From positions 248,001 to 312,000 of the forward strand of contig NZ_REEZ01000001.1 of the NCBI RefSeq assembly GCF_003990445.1: 64,000 nucleotides of DNA. The letters are read 5' to 3'. This DNA is from Pararhodobacter zhoushanensis (GTDB taxonomy: Bacteria > Pseudomonadota > Alphaproteobacteria > Rhodobacterales > Rhodobacteraceae). Shown piece by piece: positions 9,182 to 18,058 of this stretch. The first letter of the stretch is position 1; each line of letters opens with the position of its first letter. A program made the position numbers and the translations under genes. The notes below the pieces were generated by a model. The model did not search any database. It saw only the letters and a program-made list of their open reading frames with translations, and was not told where the DNA came from.

Positions 9182-9676
9182 ATGAGCAAAGATCACATCA
9201 CGGCCGACGTGGCCTTCATTCAGGCACTCGCCGAGCTTCTGAACACCAACGAGCTGACCGAGATTTCGGTCAAGCGCGAGTACGGTGAAAACGACACGCT
9301 CAACGTGAAAGTCGCCAAGCACGCGCCGGTCGTTCAGGCCGCGCCGGTCAATTACGCCCCCGCACCGACCGCCGCCGCCCCTGCGGCAGCCGCGCCGGCA
9401 AGCGCCGCCGCCACCACCGCGTCGTCCGATCCGTCCGAGCATCCGGGCGCCGTGGCCTCGCCGATGGTCGGCACCTGCTATCTGGCCGCCGAGCCGGGTG
9501 CCGCTCCCTTTGTCAGCGTCGGCCAGCAGGTCAGCGCCGGTGATACGCTGCTGATCATCGAAGCGATGAAAACGATGAACCATATTCCGGCGCCGACGTC
9601 GGGCACGGTCAAGCGCATCCTCGTTTCCGACGGGACGCCGGTCGAATACGGCGCCCCCCTGATGATCATCGAATAA
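9182..9676 (+). CDS. accB: Acetyl-CoA carboxylase biotin carboxyl carrier protein
   Basis: Encodes the 164-residue BCCP subunit of acetyl-CoA carboxylase, which carries biotin for the first step of fatty acid synthesis. It has an N-terminal assembly part, a flexible Ala/Pro-rich linker (about residues 45-80) and a biotinyl domain with the EAMKTMN motif, where Lys130 takes biotin. Two in-frame ATGs lie at 9176 and 9182. The sequence CGAGG ends directly before the first, so the second, at a 6-base spacing, is the better start. It is followed after 9 bases by accC, the usual accBC operon. The 206-base upstream gap is shared with the XRE regulator. Confidence 0.97.
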   Translation: MSKDHITADVAFIQALAELLNTNELTEISVKREYGENDTLNVKVAKHAPVVQAAPVNYAPAPTAAAPAAAAPASAAATTASSDPSEHPGAVASPMVGTCYLAAEPGAAPFVSVGQQVSAGDTLLIIEAMKTMNHIPAPTSGTVKRILVSDGTPVEYGAPLMIIE

Positions 9677-9685
9677 GGCAGGTCC

Positions 9686-11032
9686 ATGTTCGACAAAATC
9701 CTCATCGCGAACCGCGGCGAGATCGCGCTGCGGGTCATCCGGGCCTGTCGCGAGATGGGCATCCAGTCGGTTGCCGTGCATTCGACCGCCGATTCGGACG
9801 CCATGCATGTGCGCATGGCCGACGAGGCGATCTGCATCGGACCCGCCCCCTCGGTTGACAGCTATCTGCACATGGCCGCGATCATCTCGGCCTGTGAAAT
9901 CTCGGGCGCGCAGGCGATCCATCCGGGCTATGGCTTCCTGTCGGAAAACGCCAGTTTCGTGCAGATGGTCGAAGATCATGACCTGACCTTCATCGGTCCC
10001 AGCGCGGCGCATATCCGCATGATGGGCGACAAGATCACCGCCAAGGAAACCGCCAAGGCGCTGGGTATCCCGGTGGTGCCGGGATCCGAGGGCGGCGTGC
10101 CGGATGTCGAGACGGCCAAGAAGGTCGCGGGCGCCATGGGCTATCCGGTGATCATCAAGGCGACCGCCGGCGGTGGCGGGCGCGGCATGAAGGTGGCGAA
10201 ATCCGAGCCCGAGCTGGAAGTCGCCTTTCGCACCGCGCGTTCGGAATCCAAAGCGGCCTTCGGCAACGACGAAGTCTATATCGAGAAATATCTGCAAAAG
10301 CCGCGTCACATCGAGATTCAGGTGTTCGGCGACGGCAAAGGCAACGCGGTCCATCTGGGCGAACGCGACTGCTCGCTGCAGCGCCGCCACCAGAAGGTGC
10401 TGGAAGAGGCCCCCGGCCCGTCGATCACGCCCGAGCAGCGTGCTGAGATCGGTGCGATCTGCGCCAATGCCATCGGCGCGATGAAATACTCGGGCGCGGG
10501 CACCATCGAGTTTCTGTACGAGGACGGCGAGTTCTATTTCATCGAGATGAACACCCGTCTGCAGGTCGAGCACCCGGTGACCGAAGCGATCTTCGGCGTC
10601 GATCTTGTGCGCGAGCAGATCCGTGTTGCCTCGGGCATGGGCCTGTCGTTCACGCAAGATGAGCTGGTGCTCAACGGCCATGCCATCGAAGTGCGCATCA
10701 ACGCCGAGAAACTGCCGAACTTCTCACCCTGCCCCGGTCTGGTGAACACCTTCCACGCACCCGGCGGGCTGGGCGTGCGGATGGATTCGGCGCTCTATGG
10801 CGGCTACCGCATCCCGCCCTATTACGACAGCCTGATCGGCAAGCTGATCGTCCACGGCCGCGACCGGCCCGAGGCGATCGCGCGGCTCAAGCGGGCCTTG
10901 GGTGAGCTGATCATTGACGGTATCGACACGACGATCCCGCTGTTCTTTGCGCTGCTTGAGAATGAAGCCGTCGTGACCGGCGAGTACAACATCCACTGGC
11001 TGGAGAAGTTTCTGGCCGAAGAGCTGGGGTGA
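9686..11032 (+). CDS. accC: Acetyl-CoA carboxylase, biotin carboxylase subunit
   Basis: Encodes the 448-residue ATP-grasp enzyme that carboxylates biotin on AccB using bicarbonate and ATP. It has the normal order of pre-ATP-grasp domain ([20 protein letters not shown]), the ATP-grasp with its glycine-rich loop ([12 protein letters not shown]), metal and bicarbonate-site residues around [14 protein letters not shown], and the biotin carboxylase C domain. Full length and intact. It is second in the accBC operon. The stop is followed within 8 bases by a structured repeat element that probably ends the transcript or separates it from aat. Confidence 0.98.
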   Translation: MFDKILIANRGEIALRVIRACREMGIQSVAVHSTADSDAMHVRMADEAICIGPAPSVDSYLHMAAIISACEISGAQAIHPGYGFLSENASFVQMVEDHDLTFIGPSAAHIRMMGDKITAKETAKALGIPVVPGSEGGVPDVETAKKVAGAMGYPVIIKATAGGGGRGMKVAKSEPELEVAFRTARSESKAAFGNDEVYIEKYLQKPRHIEIQVFGDGKGNAVHLGERDCSLQRRHQKVLEEAPGPSITPEQRAEIGAICANAIGAMKYSGAGTIEFLYEDGEFYFIEMNTRLQVEHPVTEAIFGVDLVREQIRVASGMGLSFTQDELVLNGHAIEVRINAEKLPNFSPCPGLVNTFHAPGGLGVRMDSALYGGYRIPPYYDSLIGKLIVHGRDRPEAIARLKRALGELIIDGIDTTIPLFFALLENEAVVTGEYNIHWLEKFLAEELG

Positions 11033-11039
11033 CCGGGAA

Positions 11040-11137
11040 CCGGGGGGCTGCTCGCCCCCCGGACCCCCTCGCCCAAGGGGGGCGCACGCGCCCCCCTTGG
11101 GGATCCCCCCGTGGATATTTTTAGACAGAAAATAGGG
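11040..11137 (+). repeat. Structured 3'-end repeat element, copy b (after accC)
   Basis: Begins 8 bases after the accC stop. It contains a hairpin with stem CCGGGGGGC/GCCCCCCGG (11040-11062), then a perfect 13-bp hairpin with a 2-base gap at its centre (11073-11100). The core follows at 11105-11137: CCCCCCGTGGATATTTTTAG then ACAGAAAATAGG. It is the best-formed copy of the long version. It probably acts as a transcription or RNA 3'-end signal; the copy ends only 5 bases before the aat start codon. Confidence 0.78.
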
Positions 11138-11142
11138 GCGCG

Positions 11143-11775
11143 ATGCGGTTGACGCCGGAGTTGATCGTCAGGGCCTATGCGGGCGGGGCCTTTCCGATGG
11201 CCGAGACCGCCGACGATCCCACCATTCACTGGTTCGAACCGCGTCAGCGGGGTGTGTTGCCCTTGGACCGGTTCCGCGCCTCGCGCAGCTTGCAGCGGTC
11301 GCGGCGGCGGGGTGGGTTCCGCTTTTCCTGCGACAGCGATTTCGGCGGCGTGATGCGCGCCTGTGCTGACCGTGAAGTCACCTGGATCAACGACGAGATT
11401 TTCCGGGTTTTCAATGAGCTGCACGCGATGGGACTGGCCCATTCGGTCGAGGTTCGCAGCCCGGACGGGTCACTGGCCGGGGGCGTCTACGGGCTGGCGA
11501 TCGGCGGTGCGTTCTTTGCCGAGAGCATGGTGTCGCGGGTGACTGATGGCTCGAAACTGGCGCTGGCCGAGCTGGTGGCGCGGTTGCAGCGCGGCGGGTT
11601 TCAGTTGATGGACACGCAGTATCTGACACCGCATCTGGCCAGTTTGGGCGGCACCGAGATCCCCCGCGCGCGCTATCGTCAGCTGCTCGCCGAGGCGCTG
11701 ATCGCACCGGCACAGGCCGACGCCGCCTTTGCGCCCGTTAACCCTGACAGCGTGGACGGGGCCTTCTGGTCATAG
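11143..11775 (+). CDS. aat: Leucyl/phenylalanyl-tRNA--protein transferase
   Basis: Encodes a 210-residue cytosolic aminoacyl-transferase that adds Leu or Phe from charged tRNA to proteins with N-terminal Arg or Lys, marking them for ClpS/ClpAP. Family signatures include the N-terminal GGAFPMAE, WFEPRQRGVLPLDRF, the GGVYGLAIGGAFFAESMVSR core and the C-terminal LMDTQYLTPHLASLGG. Length is typical for the alphaproteobacterial form. Its stop overlaps the stop of the convergent phospholipase-D gene by 6 bases, so the two transcripts have complementary 3' ends. The start lies just after copy b of the repeat. Confidence 0.95.
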   Translation: MRLTPELIVRAYAGGAFPMAETADDPTIHWFEPRQRGVLPLDRFRASRSLQRSRRRGGFRFSCDSDFGGVMRACADREVTWINDEIFRVFNELHAMGLAHSVEVRSPDGSLAGGVYGLAIGGAFFAESMVSRVTDGSKLALAELVARLQRGGFQLMDTQYLTPHLASLGGTEIPRARYRQLLAEALIAPAQADAAFAPVNPDSVDGAFWS

Positions 11776-13290
11776 GAAGCGGTGGATCGGCAGGTGGCCG
11801 ATGGCAAAGGTCAGCACGCGTTTCCACGCTGTGGTGCCCGGTTCCGTATGGGTGCTCTCGTCGCCGCGCTGCCAGCGGATAAAGCGGCCGTCCATTGACA
11901 GACGCCAGGCTTTGTCGGGCGTGCAGGCTTCTTCGAACAGCGCGGTCAGATCCTCGATCAACCCCGGATCGTCAAACAACATCCCCAGCTCGGTGTTCAG
12001 AAACGCCGAGCGCAGATCGAAGTTGAACGAGCCGACAAAGGCGCGCTGGCCATCGACGATAAAGGTCTTGGCGTGCACCATCGTGTCGGGCGCGCCGGGG
12101 GTTGCGGCCTCGACCAGCTTGATCCCGGCGGCCAGCAAGCGCGGACGATACCAGCGATAGGCCCCGTAGACCAACACGCTGTCGGTGCGGCGCAAACCGT
12201 TGGTGATGATCTCGATCTGCACGCCGGATTTCTGCAGATCGACCAGCGCCTTGAGCCCCGGCCCTCCGGGCACGAAATACGGCGTCATGATGCGCAGTTC
12301 GCGCTTGGCCGATTGCAGAAGCGGCATCAATTCGCTGGCCATCCAGCCATTGCGGCGGGTGCCCAGCGTCTTTTCGGGCGGGTCGCCGATAAACGACAGC
12401 CCGTCGCTCCAACGCAGGGTCTCGACGTTGAGCACTTCTTCGGCATGATCGGCGAGCGGCAGGTCAAGCTTTTCGATCCGCTCCTGGCTGGGTTTCTTCG
12501 CCAAAATCCGGTTCAGGTTGCGGCGAAAGCGCTTGAGCCGGGTGGATTTTCCCAGCCAGAGCCGACGCACCGGCAGCGAGAGGCCGGAGTTCCAGAATCG
12601 GTCATAGAGCGCGCCCATGTCACGCAGAACGGCCCCCGACAGCAGCATGTCGAGGTCGTCGTAATCGGTGTCCCAGCCCCGTTGCAGACCGAAATAGGCA
12701 TCGCCCACATTGCGTCCGCCCGAGATGGCAAGTCGTTGATCCGCCAGCCACATCTTGTTGTGCATACGTCGGTTGTAAGGCATCAGGTTGAACAGGATTT
12801 CCAGCCCGCGCAGCACGCCCCGGTCGCGGTTGCGGATCGGATTGAAGAGCCGGACCTCGATCCGCGGATGGCGGTCGAGCGCGCGGTAGGTCGGGTCGCG
12901 GTTGAGCGTGTTGACGTCGTCAAACAGCATCCGTACCCGCACGCCGCGATCCGCCGCGTCCAGCACCGCCTGCGCTAGCAGACGGCCGCTCAGGTCATCC
13001 TCCCAGATGTAATACATCAGATCGAGGCTGCGCTCGGCGCTGTGCGCCAGCGCCAGCCGCAGGGTCAGCGCGTCCTTGTCGACCGGCACAAGTCGCGCGC
13101 CCGTCAGCCCCGGATGCGCGCGTTCCAGCGGTTCCATCAGTGCATCGAGCCGGGTGTCCGACCCGGCGGGCAGCACATGCGTGGCCTTGCCGCGCTTGCG
13201 TTTGGCAAAGCGGCCGGTGGCCCAGAGCGTCATCAACGCCCCCGCCCCGGCCACCAGCAGCGCGATCACGATCCAAGATTGCCAGTGCAT
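11770..13290 (-). CDS. Phospholipase D-family / cardiolipin synthase B-like protein
   Basis: Encodes a 506-residue membrane-anchored PLD-superfamily protein. One N-terminal hydrophobic helix (residues 5-25) is followed by two PLD repeats with HxKxxxxD motifs: HNKMWLAD in the first, with a following GGRNVGD, and HAKTFIVD in the second, with SFNFDLRS. Both catalytic motifs are intact. Bacterial proteins of this build are cardiolipin synthases or related phosphatidyltransferases. The gene directly in front encodes an endonuclease/exonuclease/phosphatase protein whose stop overlaps this start by one base (TAATG), the same pairing as E. coli ybhP-clsB. That favours a clsB-like lipid role. Confidence 0.87.
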   Translation of the reverse strand: MHWQSWIVIALLVAGAGALMTLWATGRFAKRKRGKATHVLPAGSDTRLDALMEPLERAHPGLTGARLVPVDKDALTLRLALAHSAERSLDLMYYIWEDDLSGRLLAQAVLDAADRGVRVRMLFDDVNTLNRDPTYRALDRHPRIEVRLFNPIRNRDRGVLRGLEILFNLMPYNRRMHNKMWLADQRLAISGGRNVGDAYFGLQRGWDTDYDDLDMLLSGAVLRDMGALYDRFWNSGLSLPVRRLWLGKSTRLKRFRRNLNRILAKKPSQERIEKLDLPLADHAEEVLNVETLRWSDGLSFIGDPPEKTLGTRRNGWMASELMPLLQSAKRELRIMTPYFVPGGPGLKALVDLQKSGVQIEIITNGLRRTDSVLVYGAYRWYRPRLLAAGIKLVEAATPGAPDTMVHAKTFIVDGQRAFVGSFNFDLRSAFLNTELGMLFDDPGLIEDLTALFEEACTPDKAWRLSMDGRFIRWQRGDESTHTEPGTTAWKRVLTFAIGHLPIHRFL

Positions 13291-14009
13291 TATGTGCCCA
13301 ATCGGATGCGCGCCCGGATGGGCAGGTGGTCAGAGGCCATGCGCGACAGCGCCGAGGTATGCGGTGACAGGTCGACCACTTCGGCCCGCGTGCAGCCGAT
13401 GATGCGGTCCAGTGCCAGCATCGGGCGGGCCGAGGGAAAGCTGGCGACGGTCGAGGCGCGGGCCACCGCGTCCAGACCGGTTTTCAACGGCATCAGCGAA
13501 CAACCCGGCCCACGCCGCCATTCATTCAGATCGCCCATCATCAGCGTCGGGCGGTCGGGGCTGATCTCGTCGGCCAGCCTGCGCGCCTGCAACAGGCGCG
13601 AGCCCTTGAGCAGCCCCAGATGCGCGGCGATGATGCGGATCGGCTGCCCGGCAAAGCTCAGGTCGGCGACAATGGCCCCGCGCGGCTCCATGCCCGGCAG
13701 ATCGATGGTGCGCACGTCCTCAAGCTCGGCATTCTTGAACAGGATCAGATTGCCGTGCCAGCCATGCGCCAACTCGCTTTTGCGCAGGCTCAGGCGGACG
13801 GGTTGCAGCCCGGTCTGGGCGTAAAGCTCATCCAGATCCAAAATCCCGCGACGGTCGCCAAAGCGCTTGTCGACCTCTTGCAAGGCGATCAGGTCGGGCG
13901 CCATTTCGCGAATGACCGAGATCACGCGATGCGGATCAAGGCGGCGATCGGTGCCCACGGCCTTGTGGATATTGTAGGAGCCGACAATCAGCTCTGGACG
14001 GTGCGGCAT
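13290..14009 (-). CDS. Endonuclease/exonuclease/phosphatase-family protein (YbhP-like)
   Basis: Encodes a 239-residue metal-dependent phosphoesterase of the EEP superfamily. The active-site landmarks are present: SYNIHKA near the start, the metal-binding Glu in IALQEVDKR, the His in IIAAHLG, the Asp/Asn pair in MMGDLNEW and the final His in ASDHLPI. No signal peptide is visible, so it looks cytoplasmic. Its stop overlaps the start of the PLD-family gene by one base, so the two are co-translated. The arrangement resembles ybhP-clsB of E. coli, where YbhP's substrate is also unsettled. Confidence 0.88.
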   Translation of the reverse strand: MPHRPELIVGSYNIHKAVGTDRRLDPHRVISVIREMAPDLIALQEVDKRFGDRRGILDLDELYAQTGLQPVRLSLRKSELAHGWHGNLILFKNAELEDVRTIDLPGMEPRGAIVADLSFAGQPIRIIAAHLGLLKGSRLLQARRLADEISPDRPTLMMGDLNEWRRGPGCSLMPLKTGLDAVARASTVASFPSARPMLALDRIIGCTRAEVVDLSPHTSALSRMASDHLPIRARIRLGT

Positions 14010-14110
14010 GGGACGTTCTTTGCTGGGACTTAGCCGAGTATAGGGCGCAACCCCGCCGCGGCAATGGCTGCGCGGCCGAAAGCCTCACACACGACAGTGA
14101 AGGCTGCGGG

Positions 14111-15919
14111 CTAGGCCAGGCAGCGTTCGGCAAAGGCGCGGATCTCGGCAAGGACGACGCTGGGCTGGCTGTAGAGCAAAAGCTGACCCTCGCCGTCGAT
14201 CTCGTGCAGGTGCACCCGGGCCTGTCGCTGGGCGAAGTGCCGCACGCTCTCTAACCGGACCACCGGATCTGCACCGCCGTGGATCAGCGCGACCGGACAA
14301 TCGGACGCAGCAACCAGCGCCGACCAGTCCCGCGTCACATGCCAGGCGTCGATCTGAAACGCCTTTTGCCCCTGCGCCACGGTGAAGCGGTAGCCCTCGA
14401 GCAAGGCCTCGGCGATGCCCTCGCGCTCGACGACCTCGCGATCGCGGGTGCCCTTGGGGTAGAGCGGTGTCATGAAGTTCTGGGCGTTATGGCTGTCGAT
14501 CTGGGCGATCCCGGCCCGCAGCACGGCGGGCAACAGCGCGGGCGCAAAGCGGGCGGTATAGGCGACTGCGCGCTGGCGCGGGGTCATCTGGGCGAATTGC
14601 TCGATTGTGACGATGGGCACACAGCCCGCCACACAGACCACCCCGGCGACCTGCTGAGCCAGCCGCGCAGCGGCGCCGTACGCATAGATCGCCCCCGCCA
14701 TATGGCCGATCACCACCACCCGTGACAGGCCCAGCACGCCAAGCGCCAGACCCAGATCGCGGGCAAAATGATCCGGGGCTTCACGGATGCGGGTCGCGGG
14801 GTAGGAAATGCCGAAATTGGGCCGCATCGGCGCATAGAGCCGCAGACCCGCCGCATGCAGCGCCGGGCCAAGGCGGTGCAGCGCGGCCAGCCCTTCGAGC
14901 ATACCGTGAAGGAAAACCACCGGCAGCCCGTCTTCTGGCCCCAGCACAGCGACCGGCATGATCCGCCCGTCGCCCAGATCCACCGCGACTTCGGTGCCAT
15001 CGCCAACGGCAGCCTCGGCACGGCTGTCTTCGGCACCGTGCAGCACCATCGCGGCGATCAGGCGCATCAGCTCGGACTGCGCATTGGTGCGGGTCTTGGC
15101 AAAGACCGATTTCAACTGCGCGCGCAGGGTGTTGAGCGAGCGCCCGATGCGCAGCGCCACAGCGGGCAAATCGCCGCCACGGGTGAGTTCGCGCACCAGT
15201 TCGGTTTCGCGCGGGGTCAGGTGGAAGGTTTCGACCAGCACGCTGGCCAGTGGCGCACTCCAGCCGATGCTCATGGCCCGCAGCTCGACCACGAAATCCT
15301 GTCCCGCCGGATCGCGCGTCGTCACCACCGAGACCAGCCCCCCGCCCGGCAAGGTACCCGCGCCGGTCTCTGGCGGTTCGGACAGCGACAGCACCGCAAA
15401 GCGCCCCGATGCCGGAGCCCGGTCAAAGGCCGCCAGCAGCGTGGTCAGCCGCGCGGCGCTGTCAGGTTCGAGTGCAGCACGGATTGTGGCCAACGAGAGT
15501 GTGTCGCCAAACAGCTGCGCCGCGTCCTCTTGCGCCGACAACACCACGCCGCCGCGCCCCAGCCGGACCAGCGGCGCGCGGTGGCCGCCCAAAGGCTCGC
15601 TGGGCTCGCCGCGCCCCATGCGCTCGAACAGCGCGAAGGCGCGGCGGAAATGCGCCTCGATCACCGGGTCTTGCAACTGGCGGGCCGACGGGCCGTCGGT
15701 GACATGCAACTCGCCCAATCGGCGCGCCAGTTTGTCGACGAAATCGGACCAGTCGGTCATGAAGCTGTCGTAATGCTCGGGCGAGAGCACGACGTCATAG
15801 ATGCTGCCAATCAGCCGCGCCCGTTCAGCGTCGAGGGCGTCGTCCTCGTTCTGATCTCTCACTGGCCCTGCCCCGCATTTTGCAACAATTCTTGCGTTAA
15901 CTGGGTCAGATTGCCTCAT
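14111..15919 (-). CDS. LuxR-type regulator fused to a catalytically dead alpha/beta-hydrolase domain
   Basis: Encodes about 602 residues. An N-terminal region of about 230 residues with no clear family is followed by a LuxR helix-turn-helix (about residues 233-288; LTPRETELVREL then LRIGRSLNTLRAQLKSVFAK). An alpha/beta-hydrolase fold fills residues 320-602. The nucleophile elbow reads GHMAG, with Met407 in place of Ser, and the usual late histidine is Gln in GEGQLLLYSQP, while the acid position (GGADPVV) is kept. The domain therefore probably binds a ligand without hydrolysing it. The start is uncertain: ATG at 15919 is used here, TTG at 15964 and GTG at 15862 are also possible. The gene is monocistronic. 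Confidence 0.82.
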   Translation of the reverse strand: MRQSDPVNARIVAKCGAGPVRDQNEDDALDAERARLIGSIYDVVLSPEHYDSFMTDWSDFVDKLARRLGELHVTDGPSARQLQDPVIEAHFRRAFALFERMGRGEPSEPLGGHRAPLVRLGRGGVVLSAQEDAAQLFGDTLSLATIRAALEPDSAARLTTLLAAFDRAPASGRFAVLSLSEPPETGAGTLPGGGLVSVVTTRDPAGQDFVVELRAMSIGWSAPLASVLVETFHLTPRETELVRELTRGGDLPAVALRIGRSLNTLRAQLKSVFAKTRTNAQSELMRLIAAMVLHGAEDSRAEAAVGDGTEVAVDLGDGRIMPVAVLGPEDGLPVVFLHGMLEGLAALHRLGPALHAAGLRLYAPMRPNFGISYPATRIREAPDHFARDLGLALGVLGLSRVVVIGHMAGAIYAYGAAARLAQQVAGVVCVAGCVPIVTIEQFAQMTPRQRAVAYTARFAPALLPAVLRAGIAQIDSHNAQNFMTPLYPKGTRDREVVEREGIAEALLEGYRFTVAQGQKAFQIDAWHVTRDWSALVAASDCPVALIHGGADPVVRLESVRHFAQRQARVHLHEIDGEGQLLLYSQPSVVLAEIRAFAERCLA

Positions 15920-16392
15920 TTCGCCCAGTATGGCGAGGGATTTAGCCCGAATGGGTGAAGCCAAGCGCGCCGAATCCGATCACATTAGGACAATCTTAAG
16001 CACGTATTCATTTTAACTATCCCTTTTTTGCTGAACTCTCTGTCGACTGGCGGCGTCCCGGTTCCCAGCCCAGCCCTCCTCTTTCAGGCGATCTGCGCCG
16101 TAAGGCGCGACCATTGTGGCGCGTCGTGCAAGGCAAGGTTGCAGCATGCGCGCGCGGGCGAATGATCCGGGTCGTGGTGAGCGGTTTCGCCGCCGAAGCG
16201 GCCGGTGTCCTTGTACGGGGCGGCTATGAAATTCCACCTTAGCCCCTTGGTTTCCTTACAAGCTTTCCTCCGCCGCGGCGCAACGCGGGCCCCAGGGTTT
16301 TACTCTGGGAACGAGGCTGTTAAACTCAGGCCTCAACCGGAGAAACCGCGCCAAGGGCGCCTCCGCCATTCACTCCGATCTCAGGAGATTTC
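15920..16392. other. Long intergenic region in front of the FKBP gene
   Basis: About 470 bases separate the LuxR-hydrolase start from the FKBP gene. They should hold the promoters of both divergent genes. The left part is AT-rich for this genome (around 15985-16030). A small hairpin (CCCAG/CTGGG, near 16291-16309) and a strong CAGGAG ribosome site lie before FKBP. Short open frames here show no protein features, and I could not fix a -35/-10 pair with confidence. Confidence 0.4.
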
Positions 16393-16821
16393 ATGACCCA
16401 GTCAAAGGCGGGTGACACCGTTCAGTTCCATTACACCGGCACCCTGTCCGACGGCACCGTGTTCGACAGCTCGGAAGGCCGCGAGCCGCTCAGCTTCACG
16501 CTGGGGTCGGGTCAGATCATTCCCGGTCTCGATGCCGCGATTGACGGCATGGCCGTGGGCGACAAGAAAACCGTCACCATTCCGGCGAACCAGGCGTATG
16601 GCGAGCATGACGCCAACGCCCGGCAGGCCGTCCCGCGCGCTCAGATCCCCGACCATATCCCGACCGATCCGGGCACCCAGCTGCAGATGCAGTCGGCCCA
16701 GGGCCAGGTGATTCCGGTCGTCGTGATCGAGGCCGATGACGAGCAGGTCGTGCTCGACGCCAATCACCCGCTCGCGGGCAAAGACCTGACCTTCGCGGTC
16801 GAGGTTGTCGCCGTCAGCTGA
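16393..16821 (+). CDS. FKBP-type peptidyl-prolyl isomerase (SlyD-like)
   Basis: Encodes a 142-residue cytoplasmic prolyl isomerase. The FKBP half (GDTVQFHYTGTLSDGTVFDSS and SFTLGSGQIIPGLDAAIDGM) is interrupted by the insert-in-flap chaperone part typical of SlyD (ANQAYGEHDANARQAVPR and onwards). The His/Cys-rich metal-binding tail of E. coli SlyD is absent; the protein ends at VVAVS. The start follows CAGGAG at a good distance. It stands alone behind a long leader region. It probably acts as a folding helper. Confidence 0.93.
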   Translation: MTQSKAGDTVQFHYTGTLSDGTVFDSSEGREPLSFTLGSGQIIPGLDAAIDGMAVGDKKTVTIPANQAYGEHDANARQAVPRAQIPDHIPTDPGTQLQMQSAQGQVIPVVVIEADDEQVVLDANHPLAGKDLTFAVEVVAVS

Positions 16822-16928
16822 ACCGGCTGAGGCAAGGCCCCTCGTCCCGGGCGACGGTTCTCAACCCGCCTGCGGACGAGGGTGCAAACGGGCTTTTCAG
16901 CCCGCGTGCCGCGCGCTAAACCGCGACG

Positions 16929-17507
16929 ATGGCCAAGCTCTATTTTCACTATTCGACCATGAACGCCGGTAAATCGACGATCCTGTTGCAGGCGTCGCAT
17001 AACTACCGCGAACGTGGGATGCAGACTTATCTGATCACCGCGCAGTTCGATAACCGCGCGGGGGATGGCCGCATCGCCTCGCGCATCGGCATCGGCGAGC
17101 AAGCCGATACCTTCGCCCCCGGCGAAGACCTTTTCGCCAAGATCGAGGCGCGCATCGCCCAAGGCCCCATCGCCTGCGTGTTCATCGACGAGGCGCAGTT
17201 TCTCTCGCACGAACAGGTCTGGCAACTGGCCCGCGCCGTTGACGATCTGGACGTGCCGATCATGGGCTACGGTCTGCGGGTCGATTTCCGCGGTGAGCTG
17301 TTCCCCGGTTCGGCCGCGCTGCTGGCGCTGGCGGACGAGATGCGCGAAGTCCGCACGATCTGCCATTGCGGCAAGAAGGCGACGATGGTGATCCGACAAG
17401 GCGCCGACGGCCAGCCCTTGCGCGAGGGCGCGCAGGTACAGATCGGCGGAAACGAAACCTATGTCTCGCTCTGCCGCCGCCACTGGCGCGCGGCGGTCGG
17501 GCGCTGA
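16929..17507 (+). CDS. tdk: Thymidine kinase
   Basis: Encodes a 192-residue type II thymidine kinase, which phosphorylates thymidine in pyrimidine salvage. Walker A is MNAGKSTILL, Walker B is CVFIDEAQFLS, and the C-terminal lasso with zinc-binding cysteines is seen in CHCGKKATM and SLCRRHW. The substrate-binding loop (YGLRVDFRGELFPGS) is intact. Length is normal. It follows the FKBP gene after about 100 bases and probably has its own promoter. Confidence 0.97.
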   Translation: MAKLYFHYSTMNAGKSTILLQASHNYRERGMQTYLITAQFDNRAGDGRIASRIGIGEQADTFAPGEDLFAKIEARIAQGPIACVFIDEAQFLSHEQVWQLARAVDDLDVPIMGYGLRVDFRGELFPGSAALLALADEMREVRTICHCGKKATMVIRQGADGQPLREGAQVQIGGNETYVSLCRRHWRAAVGR

Positions 17508-17572
17508 GCGCTCTTGCCTCGCCGTTGGCGCTGCGCCAGTCTGGCCGCTGCTGACATCATAAGGTGACTCCC

Positions 17573-18019
17573 ATGCCCGACACCCTGCGCTATGCCGCGA
17601 TCATGCTCGCCGCTGGGATCGGCATCCCCGTCCTTGCTGCGCTGAACGCGCAGCTGGGTGCGCGGCTTGCCTCGCCGACCGCAGCGGCGGTGGTGTTGTT
17701 TTGCGTGGCGATGCTGGGGGCTCTGGTCGTGATGCTGGTCACCGGCGGCCAAAGCGGCTTTGCCAGCCTGCCCGGCCAGCCGTGGCACCTGTTTCTGGCC
17801 GGGCTTTTCGTGTGCTTTTACGTGCTGTCCGTTACCTTCGTGGCGCCCCGGTTCGGTGTGGGCAATGCGGTGTTCTTTGTGTTGCTGGGACAGGTGATCA
17901 GCGCAGCGGCCATCGATCAGTTCGGTCTGTTCGGTGCCATCCTGCGCCCGATCACCCTTGCCCGGGCTGCGGGCCTTGGCTTCATGGGTTTGGGCTTGTT
18001 TCTGATCCAGCGCGCCTGA
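17573..18019 (+). CDS. DMT-superfamily transporter of the YdcZ/DUF606 type
   Basis: Encodes a 148-residue integral membrane protein with about five hydrophobic helices. It starts with the typical MLAAGIGIPVLAALNAQLG, where the Asn-Ala-Gln helix is a family hallmark, and ends in FMGLGLFLIQ. YdcZ-like proteins are small drug/metabolite transporter relatives of unknown substrate. ATG at 17573 is chosen because AAGGTG lies 6 bases upstream; an in-frame GTG inside that site (17564) is less likely. It runs into trmB with a 39-base gap. Confidence 0.86.
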   Translation: MPDTLRYAAIMLAAGIGIPVLAALNAQLGARLASPTAAAVVLFCVAMLGALVVMLVTGGQSGFASLPGQPWHLFLAGLFVCFYVLSVTFVAPRFGVGNAVFFVLLGQVISAAAIDQFGLFGAILRPITLARAAGLGFMGLGLFLIQRA

Positions 18020-18058
18020 GGCTTGCCAGCCAGCCGCAGGCGCGCTATTCGCCCGCGC

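Noticed and set aside
16205-16396. A 63-codon open frame just before the FKBP gene
   Set aside because: No ribosome site, no recognisable features, and it overlaps the FKBP start; more likely leader sequence.
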